Assembly (NCBI GenBank): GCA_964589725.1
Contig: CAZPUJ010000277.1
Location: 1 to 5,965, forward strand
DNA: 5,965 nt
Direction: 5' to 3'
DNA from: CAYSHJ01 sp964589725
Lineage (GTDB): Bacteria; Planctomycetota; Planctomycetia; Planctomycetales; Planctomycetaceae
Shown here: positions 1 through 5,965 of the stretch, in pieces
How the letters are laid out: the number at the start of each line of letters is the position of its first letter
Position numbering within the stretch: position 1 is the first letter of the stretch
Made by a program: the position numbers and the translations under genes
The notes under the pieces: model-generated
The model's database searches: none
What the model was told of the DNA's origin: nothing
The model's input: the letters and a program-made list of their open reading frames with translations, nothing else

Positions 1-530
1 TTGCCTTCGCTTGATCCGGGAACCAGCATCACGTTGCCGTGTTGCAGGTCTCCGTGAGCGACGCCGGCTTCTCGAAGCAGCGACAGCATTCTCAACCACA
101 GCGGAAAGAAGGCCTTCAGAAACCCCGGCCTCGACAGATACTCCGTCACAAACTGCCGCAGCGTCAGCCCTTCGACCCAGTCCATCTTCACGACGGGATA
201 CCACTCGCCCCGAATTCGCATTCCCTGTTCGAGGTATTTGAACTCGACGGTGAACGGCAGCCGCGCCGCTTCGAGTTGCTGGCTGATCTCGCGATAGCGT
301 TCATTCAACCGAGCCATCGGCCGCGTAAAACACTTGACCGCCCACTGCCGCTTTCCATCGCGCGAGCGAAATTGGTACACGTCGGCGAAGTTGCCGGCAC
401 ACGGCGGTTTCGGCAAACCGTTCGCCAGTGTCGCCACCACCGCGGACTTCAGATCCGGGTCTGAGCAACAGAGATCCGGCATCTGCACCGCTTCGGCGTA
501 GTCACTGGAGATTGGCCAGACGTTTGGCAT
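1..530 (-). CDS. Atypical protein-kinase-like protein, N-terminal part (runs off left edge)
   Basis: The 176 visible residues form the N lobe and the start of the C lobe of a protein kinase fold. A degenerate glycine loop, AGNFADVY, lies near residues 47-54. The ATP-anchoring lysine is K66 in WAVKCF. The catalytic loop is HGDLQHGN at residues 159-166, with D161 as catalytic base and N166 as metal ligand. The usual HRD arginine is replaced by glycine, as in several atypical or small-molecule kinases. The DFG motif and the rest of the C lobe lie beyond the edge. The ATG at 528-530 is chosen because the sequence after it (MPNVWPISSDYAEAVQMP) resembles, from memory, the start of a kinase family found in planctomycetes and some cyanobacteria. 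The frame stays open upstream to a stop at 576-578 without another ATG. No good Shine-Dalgarno precedes it. A cytoplasmic location is likely because no signal or membrane segment is visible before the kinase motifs. The substrate is unknown, and other domains may follow off-window. The gene diverges from the giant exported protein to the right. Confidence 0.9.
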   Translation of the reverse strand, partial: MPNVWPISSDYAEAVQMPDLCCSDPDLKSAVVATLANGLPKPPCAGNFADVYQFRSRDGKRQWAVKCFTRPMARLNERYREISQQLEAARLPFTVEFKYLEQGMRIRGEWYPVVKMDWVEGLTLRQFVTEYLSRPGFLKAFFPLWLRMLSLLREAGVAHGDLQHGNVMLVPGSSEG

Positions 531-571
531 CGGACACCCAATGTGATCTGTGGTTTGGGAACACCTTAACA

Positions 572-609
572 CCGCTCAAACGAACCGTGAAGGTTTGTCG
601 CTTGAGCGG
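572..609. other. Long hairpin in the kinase leader/promoter region
   Basis: CCGCTCAA at 572-579 pairs with TTGAGCGG at 602-609. The pairing continues inward with seven more pairs, one of them G-T (580-586 with 592-598), leaving a three-base bulge at 599-601 and a five-base loop, GTGAA. That gives 15 pairs in 38 bases. It lies about 40-80 bp upstream of the kinase ATG and points away from any gene end, and no T-tract follows, so it is unlikely to be a terminator. It could be an operator, a leader RNA hairpin or a repeat remnant. Confidence 0.6.
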
Positions 610-651
610 ATGGATGGAACACGCGGAGCGGCAACATTGCTCACACGCAAG

Positions 652-788
652 TGCTTAAACAAGCGACCCCGCCGACCTTGCGTCGGCGGTTTACGGGTTT
701 CTGCACTACGACGCAGCAGTTGATTTCGAGTGGAGTTTAAGCAGTGCAAAAACCCGCGAGCCACTGAGACAAGCTCAGTGGGGTCGTT
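652..788. other. Cloverleaf/pseudoknot-like palindromic element
   Basis: Several nested inverted repeats fall here. A closing stem pairs 662-667 with 783-788, including one G-T pair. Arm 1 is CCGCCGAC/GTCGGCGG (669-676 with 682-689), with 8 pairs and a 5-base loop. Arm 2 pairs 694-707 with 744-757, 13 of 14 positions. Arm 3 is CCACTGAG/CTCAGTGG (762-769 with 775-782), with 8 pairs and a 5-base loop. In addition, TGCTTAAAC at 652-660 is the exact complement of GTTTAAGCA at 736-744, directly abutting the 3' strand of arm 2, which would create a pseudoknot or a switch between folds. It is not a tRNA: arm sizes and conserved bases do not fit. It could be a structured RNA, a mobile palindromic repeat or a DNA-level structure. 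Confidence 0.6.
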
Positions 789-820
789 GGACTGAGGGCT
801 AGTGGATTACGAAGTCCTAT

Positions 821-937
821 TCGTCAGTGGATCTATCGCCGTTGCAGAATCAAACCCGACACCACTCGCCCCGTGCGGGGATCGAGCGAGATCGAAGCCA
901 TCACCGACTGCTCCCGATGGCTCGATAGATCTGACGA
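821..937. other. Multibranched inverted-repeat structure upstream of the giant gene
   Basis: The outer stem pairs TCGTCA (821-826) with TGACGA (932-937) and GATCTATCG (830-838) with CGATAGATC (923-931). This gives 15 Watson-Crick pairs with only a three-base bulge at 827-829. It encloses two smaller hairpins. One is CTCG-CCCC-gtgc-GGGG-at-CGAG at 865-886. The other is AGCCATC/GATGGCT (896-902 with 916-922). The block ends 126 bp before the start codon of the giant gene, so it may lie in its 5' untranslated region if transcription begins upstream. I recognise no known riboswitch. Confidence 0.55.
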
Positions 938-997
938 TTTCAGCCTGGAGGGATACTGCGGGTCTCTGCATTTGTAGAATCTTTGGGAACTAAATCT

Positions 998-1014
998 AAG
1001 GAGGGCGCCTCTTG
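998..1014 (+). promoter_or_regulatory. Orphan strong Shine-Dalgarno followed by TTG
   Basis: AAGGAGGG at 998-1005 is the best ribosome-binding sequence in the intergenic region and is followed six bases later by a TTG at 1012. That TTG opens a 46-codon frame ending at the TGA at 1150-1152. It overlaps the signal-peptide region of the giant gene in another frame. The product shows no recognisable feature. It may be a leader peptide giving translational coupling, or chance. Confidence 0.25.
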
Positions 1015-1052
1015 GCACGTCCTTTGAATAGCGTAATTGTTGGCTCAAACTG

Positions 1053-1058
1053 CGAGGG
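1053..1058 (+). promoter_or_regulatory. Ribosome binding site of the giant gene
   Basis: CGAGGG ends five bases before the ATG at 1064 and supports that start. In-frame upstream starts are limited to TTG codons at 1037 and 1040, just after a stop at 1034-1036. Those would put extra residues in front of an already complete signal peptide. Confidence 0.6.
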
Positions 1059-1063
1059 TTCCC

Positions 1064-4000
1064 ATGCGATGGTCTCATTGGTTGCGAGCGGTCAGCGTGG
1101 CGTTGGTGGTCGGCTTCGGGACGGTTGGAGCCAGATCGGCTCACGCCGGTGAGATCAATTTCGTCGAAGACTTCGCCCTCGCACCGGATCGGGCGGTGCC
1201 GCTGAAGCAGCTCGTGCCGGGGACCGAGGACTTTTACTACTTCCACTGCCTGCACGCGCAGCAGGCCGAGCAGTTCGACAAGGTCGAGCCGCTCGTCACG
1301 CAGTGGATTCAGAAGATCGGGCACACGCAGCGCGTCAACGAAATCCTCGCGCGGCAGGCGCTGCTGACCTACGACAAGAATCCGCAGAAGACGCTCGATT
1401 TCCTGCGCAACAAGCTGGGAGTGAACTTCGGGCATCAAAAGGAAGAACTTGGCGTCGAGCCGAATTTGCCGACGAAGCTCGATCCGCAATGGATCACGCG
1501 CGCGACGTGGATGCAGCAAGCCTTACAGCAGCCGAATACCGAAGGCTTCACGGACGCGGCCTTCGATTGGCTGGTCAACGAAAAGCTGGACGGCGATCGG
1601 CGGCGACATTTGATTTCGCGGTTGGCTCGGCCGGATTACGCGGCGCTGACGAAGTTGATCCTCGACGACTTCGGGCATCCGAACTCCGGCGGGTTTGGGC
1701 AGTTCAACATTCATCGGCTGCTGACACAGGCGCAGCTTGACGAGTTGCTGAAGTCGAAGCCGGACCTCATCACCAATCATCATTGGGTCGTCGCATCGCT
1801 GGTCCGATTGCAGCCGGGGCCGGATGAAGATTGGCAGCACGACACGAAAGCGATGACGGCGTATCTTGATCGGTTGTCGGCCTTCGTCAGCAAATTGCCA
1901 CCGGCTCAGAACTCGCTCAAGGCGCAGACGCTGTATCACCGGTTGTGGCTGGATCGGTCGCTCGGCAAGCTCGACAAGGATCGTTTCTTGGCGTACCTGC
2001 AATTGCCTCGGCCGGTCGGGTACTTGTCGAAGGCGATGGCGGAATCGCAGGCGCGGAAACAATTCCCCGCTGATGTCAGCATCGACTTGCGGCCGGGGAC
2101 GCTGCTGCCGCCGGTCGCGAATGACGAGCCGCTTGTCCGCAGCTACCTGCAACATTTTTTGTTGGACGCCGCGAACCCGAAGGAGTTTGAGCCGTTCATC
2201 AACGACATCTACCTCAAGCATCTCTTCGCCGAAACGAAAATCCTCAACGGACTGGGCGAGCCTGAGCAATGGGCGGCGATGCTTCCCGCTGAACTCTTCC
2301 AGCAACTCAAGCAGAGGGTCGAGATCGAGTTCGATCCGACGAATCGCACGACCTACTCGGCCGATGAGCCGGTTGCGCTCGACCTGCACGTCAAGAGCGT
2401 CGGCACGCTGATCGTGAAGGTGTTCGAGATCAACACCAAAAACTTCTACCGCGAGCAACTGCGCGAAGTAGACACCGACGTGAACCTCGACGGCCTGGTT
2501 GCCAATCGCGAGACCACGCACACTTATAACGACACGTCATTCCGCCGAGTCCGCCGCCGCTTCGAGTTCCCGGAACTCAAGAAGCCGGGCGTGTACGTTG
2601 TCGATTTCATCGGCAACGGACGCAGCAGCCGAGCGCTGATTCGCAAAGGGAAACTCAAATTCCTCGCGAAGACGGGAACCGCCGGGCAAGTCTTCACGGT
2701 GCTCGATGAGAAGAATCAGAAAGTCGATGACGCTCGCATCCTGCTGAGCGGGCACGAGTACGTCGCCGACAAGTCCAGCGAGATCATCGTCCCGTTCACG
2801 CATCAACCGGGAAGGCAGCCGGTGGTACTCGTGGCCAAGGCTGCTAGCCTTGGCAAAGAAAACGGCAACGACAAACAAGCCGACGCTAGCAGCGTCGGCC
2901 ACGAGTTCGCGTGTCTCGATTACTTCCAGCACGAAGGGGAAGCGTTCGCGCTGTCGGCTGGTATCTTCGTTGATCGCGAATCGTTGCTGAGCCGCAAGAA
3001 GGCGACGGTCGTGGTTCGGCCGCAATTGACGCTGAATGGGACGCCGGTCAGCACGAAGTTGCTGGAGCAAGTCAAACTGCAAATCGTTTCGACCGATCAC
3101 GACGGCGTGGCCTCCTCGACCGAGGTGCCGAACTTCAAACTGTTCGAGGACCGGGAATCGACGCATGAGTTTCAAGTCCCGCCGCGCGTGCAGGCGCTGA
3201 GCTTTCAGTTGATTGGACAAGTCAAAGTACTCAGCACGAACTCGACGATCGAGCTGGCGGCGAATGAATCGTTCGCGCTCAACGAGATCGACCGGACGGA
3301 CAAGATCGAAGACCTGCATTTGCTCCGCACGGCGAGCGGCTACTTTGTCGAACTGCTCGGCAGGACGGGCGAGCCGAAAACGTCGCGGCCGGTGCAGATC
3401 GTGCTCAAGCACCGTGATTTTCGCGATCCGGCGAGTTTGACGTTTAAGTCCGACAAAGTTGGCCGAGTGTCGCTCGGTCCGCTTGAGGACATCGTGGCAA
3501 TCACGGCGACCGGGCCGGAGGGAACTCAGCACGCTTGGCCGATCCGGCCGGACGAGCACGTCTATTCGCAATCGCTGCACGGCCCAGTCGGCGACGTGCT
3601 GACGCTGCCGTTCGTAGGTCAGCCTTTCCAGGCTGACCCGAACGCTCCAAAGAACGTCGATCGCGCGCCCGGTCAGCCTGGAAAGGCTGACCTACGGAAC
3701 GCACTCTCCCTTCTCGAACTGCGAGCCGATTCGTTCCTGGCTGATCGCTTCGAAAACCTGTCGATCAAGAACGGACTCATCACGATCAGCGGGCTGAAGG
3801 AAGGGGACTACGACCTGTGGCTCAAGTCGTTGAATCGGCACGTTCGCATTCGCATCGCTCCCGGCGAGACGAAGCATGGCTATGTGCTCGGCAATGTGCG
3901 GCAGCTTGAAACGAAGCCGCTCAAGGCGTTGCAGATTGAGAGCGTCAAAGCGGACGACAAGGAACTCGTCGTGCAGCTCAGCAACGCGAACAAGTTTGCT

Positions 4001-5965
4001 CGCGTGCATTTGTTCGCGACGCGGTTCGCTCCGGCATTCGCCGCGGGGAATCATCTCGCGAAGATTACGCAGGCCGAGCCGTATGCAATTCGCACGTCGC
4101 CGGCCGAGTCGGTGTATCTGGCTGGCCGCAACATCGGCGACGAGTACCGCTATATCATCGACCGCAAGTACGCGAAGAAGTTTCCGGGCAACACGCTGGA
4201 GCGTCCGTCGCTGTTGCTCAACCCGTGGGTGCTGCGTTCGAACGAGACTGGCGAGCACGTCGCGGTCGGCGGCGACGATTTCGGAGCGAAAGGCGCACCG
4301 CCGCCCAGCGAGATGGCACGCGGCGAGGGTCAGGGTCTTGGCCGGAATGCGAAGCCCGGGGACTTTGCGAATCTGGACTTCCTGGCCGAAGCGTCGGCTG
4401 TGTTCGTGAACCTTGTGCCGGACAAAGACGGCAAGATCGTGTTGAAACGCGATCTGCTCGGAGCGCATCAGCATCTGCATGTCGTCGCCTGCGATCCGCT
4501 GAGCACGACTTGGCGCAGCGTCGCGTTGGACGAACCGAAATCGACGTTCATAGATCTGCGGCTGGCAAACGGGCTTGATCCGAAGAAGCACTTCACGCAG
4601 CAGAAGCAAATCAGTCTGGTCGGGGCCGGGCAGCCGTTCACGTTGGCGGACATCGCCACGTCGAAGTTCGAGGCGTATGACAGTCTCGCGCGGGTTTATC
4701 TGCTGTTCACGACGCTGACGCACGATCCGAAGTTGGCCGAGTTCTCGTTCTTGCTCAACTGGCCGAAGCTCAAGCCGGAAGAGCAGCGGGAAAAATACTC
4801 GAAGTTCGCCTGCCACGAGTTGAATGTGTTCCTCGCGAAGAAAGATCCGAAGTTTTTCAACGCGGTGGTGAAGCCGTACCTCGCGAACAAGAAGGACAAA
4901 ACGTTCCTCGACCGCTGGCTGTTGGACGACAAGGTCGATCCGTTCCTGCAACCGTGGTCTCACGGGCAGCTCAATGTGGCCGAGCGGGTGTTTCTCGCTC
5001 AGCACATCAACGGCGAGGGACCGAAGACCTCGCGGCACATCGACGAGCTGTTCAAGTTGCAGCCGCCGAACATCGACCGGTTCTTGTTGCTGTTCGACAC
5101 AGCGGCGAAGGGCAGCTCGCTGGAGACCGATGACGACCTCGGCTTGAAATTGAATCTCGAACGGCAACTGAAGGAATCGGAAGTCATGTTCGATCGCCTC
5201 GCTACGGAAGTCAGGCCGGTGGCTGAGATCCCGGCTGGTGGTGCAGCTCCGGCGGCAGCCGCACCTCCGGCGAATCGAGTACTCGCGGGGGCGATGGGGG
5301 GCGGTCAAGCCGAAGCTAAGAAGGCGGCCAAGCAGCAACTCGGACTTCGCGAGAAGGCCAAGGAAGAAGCCGGAACCGACCGCTTGCGCCGCGGACTCGC
5401 ACGCGATGGCAAGCCGCAGGATGCGCTGGCAAAGTCAAAACGATCCGGAGCCTTGGCCGATAAGAAGGACTCGAATGCGAACGGAGTCCTCCTTTCTGAT
5501 GAGGATATGGATGGCGACGGTGCGAATGATAAGCTGTTTCTCGCGTACCGCCGAGCCGATGTTGTCCGCCAGCTTTATCGCAAGATGGACCCGACCAAGG
5601 AATGGGCCGAGAATAACTACTACCACCTCGCCATCGCCGAGCAGAATCCTGCTCTCATCACAGTCAACTCGTTCTGGCGCGACTACGCCCAGCATGATCC
5701 GACGAAACCGTTCCTCTCGACCAACATCGCGGACGCGAGCCGCAACTTCACGGAGATGATGCTCGCGCTGGCGGTGCTCGATCTGCCGTTCGAGCCGGCG
5801 AAGCATGAATCGAAATTCGATGGACCGCAGATGACGCTCGCGGCCGGCAGCCCGATGATCGTCTTCCATGAAGAGGTCAAAGCCGCTCAGCCCGCCGCCG
5901 ATAAGGTGCCGATCCTCGTCAGCCAGAATTTCTTCCGGCACGGCGACCGGCATCGCCAGGAAAAC
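1064..5965 (+). CDS. Giant secreted protein with MG (macroglobulin)-like segments, 3' end outside window
   Basis: A single frame of 1634 codons runs without a stop to the right edge, so the full protein is larger. The ATG at 1064 gives a classic Sec signal peptide: basic MRWSHWLR, a hydrophobic core at residues 9-23, and AHA cleavage after A28. There is no lipobox cysteine, so a periplasmic or cell-surface location is expected. Residues 30-415 look mostly helical. Residues 416-970 are beta-rich and include KPGVYVVDFIGNG near 507-519, which resembles the 'Pxx(G)xY' strand of alpha-2-macroglobulin MG domains. Conserved-looking stretches include YLAGRNIGDEYRYIIDRKY (from 1018) and LLLNPW (1050-1055). 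An Ala/Pro/Gly then Lys/Arg-rich linker spans about 1388-1475 and precedes DMDGDGAND (1481-1489), which matches the Ca-binding thrombospondin-3 pattern. The four cysteines seen (62, 617, 1143, 1250) are not in a CxEQ thioester. Two palindromic repeats are inserted in frame at residues 589-614 and 850-878. The family resembles planctomycete giants I recall but cannot name. The macroglobulin link is a hypothesis. Confidence 0.93.
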   Translation, partial: MRWSHWLRAVSVALVVGFGTVGARSAHAGEINFVEDFALAPDRAVPLKQLVPGTEDFYYFHCLHAQQAEQFDKVEPLVTQWIQKIGHTQRVNEILARQALLTYDKNPQKTLDFLRNKLGVNFGHQKEELGVEPNLPTKLDPQWITRATWMQQALQQPNTEGFTDAAFDWLVNEKLDGDRRRHLISRLARPDYAALTKLILDDFGHPNSGGFGQFNIHRLLTQAQLDELLKSKPDLITNHHWVVASLVRLQPGPDEDWQHDTKAMTAYLDRLSAFVSKLPPAQNSLKAQTLYHRLWLDRSLGKLDKDRFLAYLQLPRPVGYLSKAMAESQARKQFPADVSIDLRPGTLLPPVANDEPLVRSYLQHFLLDAANPKEFEPFINDIYLKHLFAETKILNGLGEPEQWAAMLPAELFQQLKQRVEIEFDPTNRTTYSADEPVALDLHVKSVGTLIVKVFEINTKNFYREQLREVDTDVNLDGLVANRETTHTYNDTSFRRVRRRFEFPELKKPGVYVVDFIGNGRSSRALIRKGKLKFLAKTGTAGQVFTVLDEKNQKVDDARILLSGHEYVADKSSEIIVPFTHQPGRQPVVLVAKAASLGKENGNDKQADASSVGHEFACLDYFQHEGEAFALSAGIFVDRESLLSRKKATVVVRPQLTLNGTPVSTKLLEQVKLQIVSTDHDGVASSTEVPNFKLFEDRESTHEFQVPPRVQALSFQLIGQVKVLSTNSTIELAANESFALNEIDRTDKIEDLHLLRTASGYFVELLGRTGEPKTSRPVQIVLKHRDFRDPASLTFKSDKVGRVSLGPLEDIVAITATGPEGTQHAWPIRPDEHVYSQSLHGPVGDVLTLPFVGQPFQADPNAPKNVDRAPGQPGKADLRNALSLLELRADSFLADRFENLSIKNGLITISGLKEGDYDLWLKSLNRHVRIRIAPGETKHGYVLGNVRQLETKPLKALQIESVKADDKELVVQLSNANKFARVHLFATRFAPAFAAGNHLAKITQAEPYAIRTSPAESVYLAGRNIGDEYRYIIDRKYAKKFPGNTLERPSLLLNPWVLRSNETGEHVAVGGDDFGAKGAPPPSEMARGEGQGLGRNAKPGDFANLDFLAEASAVFVNLVPDKDGKIVLKRDLLGAHQHLHVVACDPLSTTWRSVALDEPKSTFIDLRLANGLDPKKHFTQQKQISLVGAGQPFTLADIATSKFEAYDSLARVYLLFTTLTHDPKLAEFSFLLNWPKLKPEEQREKYSKFACHELNVFLAKKDPKFFNAVVKPYLANKKDKTFLDRWLLDDKVDPFLQPWSHGQLNVAERVFLAQHINGEGPKTSRHIDELFKLQPPNIDRFLLLFDTAAKGSSLETDDDLGLKLNLERQLKESEVMFDRLATEVRPVAEIPAGGAAPAAAAPPANRVLAGAMGGGQAEAKKAAKQQLGLREKAKEEAGTDRLRRGLARDGKPQDALAKSKRSGALADKKDSNANGVLLSDEDMDGDGANDKLFLAYRRADVVRQLYRKMDPTKEWAENNYYHLAIAEQNPALITVNSFWRDYAQHDPTKPFLSTNIADASRNFTEMMLALAVLDLPFEPAKHESKFDGPQMTLAAGSPMIVFHEEVKAAQPAADKVPILVSQNFFRHGDRHRQEN
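2827..2906. repeat. In-frame palindromic element 1 inside the giant gene
   Basis: Outer 10-bp perfect inverted repeats, ACTCGTGGCC (2827-2836) and GGCCACGAGT (2897-2906), enclose two hairpins that overlap them. Hairpin a is GCCAAGGCT-gct-AGCCTTGGC (2834-2854). Hairpin b is GCCGACGCT-agc-AGCGTCGGC (2879-2899). Each has a 9-bp perfect stem and a 3-base loop, and both contain a central GCTAGC. The spacer between them is 24 bases. Read in the gene's frame, it adds about 26 residues (LVAKAASLG near the start, ADASSVGHE near the end) to a beta-rich region. The architecture is that of a paired REP/BIME-type element. The exact insertion borders cannot be fixed from one sequence. Confidence 0.85.
3613..3696. 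repeat. In-frame palindromic element 2 inside the giant gene (26-bp perfect arms)
   Basis: The left arm (3613-3638) and right arm (3671-3696) are perfect 26-bp inverted copies separated by 32 bases, 84 bp or 28 codons in all. Each arm is itself a hairpin: GTCAGCCT-ttcc-AGGCTGAC at 3618-3637, and its complement on the right. In the gene's frame the arms encode VGQPFQAD and GQPGKADLR. The opposite strand of the element encodes the same peptides in the same order, so it can be read through in either orientation. From memory, the GTAGGTCAGCC/GGCTGACCTAC motif recurs in planctomycete genomes. It bears no relation in sequence to element 1. Confidence 0.9.

Larger units (their letters stand above)
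531..1063. other. Divergent intergenic region with three self-complementary blocks
   Basis: These 533 bp lie between two divergent genes and should hold both promoters. I find no credible gene: the short open frames lack ribosome binding sites and do not look like protein. The region carries three separate inverted-repeat structures at 572-609, 652-788 and 821-937, listed individually. A weak sigma-70-like -10 box (TAGAAT, 975-980) precedes the giant gene without a matching -35 box. A GGGAAC motif at 985-990 resembles an ECF-type -35 element, but nothing convincing sits 16-17 bases downstream. Neither promoter call is firm. Confidence 0.7.

Noticed and set aside
11..464. Plus-strand frames at 11-241 and 39-464
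   Set aside because: Shadows of the minus-strand kinase, whose catalytic motifs decide the true strand and frame.
669..782. GC-rich hairpins as intrinsic terminators
   Set aside because: The two flanking genes diverge, so no gene ends here, and neither hairpin is followed by a convincing T-run.
661..790. Cloverleaf-like fold as a tRNA
   Set aside because: The arms are far too long, there is no TTC-type T-loop or anticodon arm of correct size, and no CCA end.
428..993. Short frames at 428-658 (+), 576-764 (-) and 802-993 (+)
   Set aside because: No ribosome binding sites or recognisable protein features. The last two run through the inverted-repeat blocks and the first overlaps the kinase start.
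2827..3696. CRISPR array or tandem repeats
   Set aside because: The repeats are single inverted pairs of two unrelated sequences, not regularly spaced direct repeats.
3501..3704. Minus-strand 67-codon frame containing VGQPFQAD
   Set aside because: It is the reverse reading of palindromic element 2. The peptide is explained by the inverted repeat, and the frame overlaps the giant gene.
5225..5340. Ala/Pro/Gly-rich stretch as a third inserted repeat
   Set aside because: No inverted or direct repeat structure was found. It reads as an ordinary low-complexity interdomain linker.
833..5953. Chain of long minus-strand open frames (833-1519, 1523-2521, 2537-3580, 3692-5338, 5435-5953)
   Set aside because: All lie in the antisense frame that is codon-aligned with the giant gene. 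There, stops require TTA, CTA or TCA codons on the plus strand, which are rare in this GC-rich gene. The translations are Arg/Leu/Val-rich and low in complexity, while the plus frame has a signal peptide and continuous protein-like sequence.

Overview
The window looks like chromosomal DNA from a GC-rich planctomycete (Planctomycetota). I infer this from three things seen in the sequence. The kinase at the left edge belongs to an atypical HGDLQHGN family that I associate with planctomycetes and some cyanobacteria or Chloroflexi. The right-hand gene is a very large exported protein of a kind common in planctomycetes. Palindromic repeats of the GTAGGTCAGCC...GGCTGAC type also match repeats I recall from planctomycete genomes. 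No database search was possible, so the phylum is a moderately confident inference.

Layout. (1) Positions 1-530, minus strand: the N-terminal 176 residues of a protein-kinase-like protein, whose C-terminal part lies beyond the left edge. (2) Positions 531-1063: a 533-bp divergent intergenic region with no convincing gene but three separate strongly self-complementary blocks. These are a 15-bp hairpin at 572-609, a cloverleaf- or pseudoknot-like fold at 652-788, and a multibranched fold at 821-937. (3) Positions 1064-5965, plus strand: the first 1634 codons of one uninterrupted reading frame, open at the right edge. It encodes a secreted giant protein with a Sec signal peptide, a helical N-terminal part, beta-rich segments resembling macroglobulin (MG) domains, an Ala/Pro/Lys-rich linker and a thrombospondin-3-like Asp-rich motif.

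The main discovery is inside the giant gene. Two unrelated palindromic elements, each about 80 bp and built as hairpin - spacer - inverted hairpin, interrupt the coding sequence without breaking the frame (2827-2906 and 3613-3696). The second has perfect 26-bp inverted arms. They look like REP/BIME-type repeats that have become in-frame peptide insertions, comparable in principle to Rickettsia palindromic elements. The structured blocks in the intergenic region may be further members of such a repeat population, or a structured leader RNA.

The two genes diverge and share no obvious functional link beyond that. The large antisense open frames under the giant gene are shadows of its codon usage.
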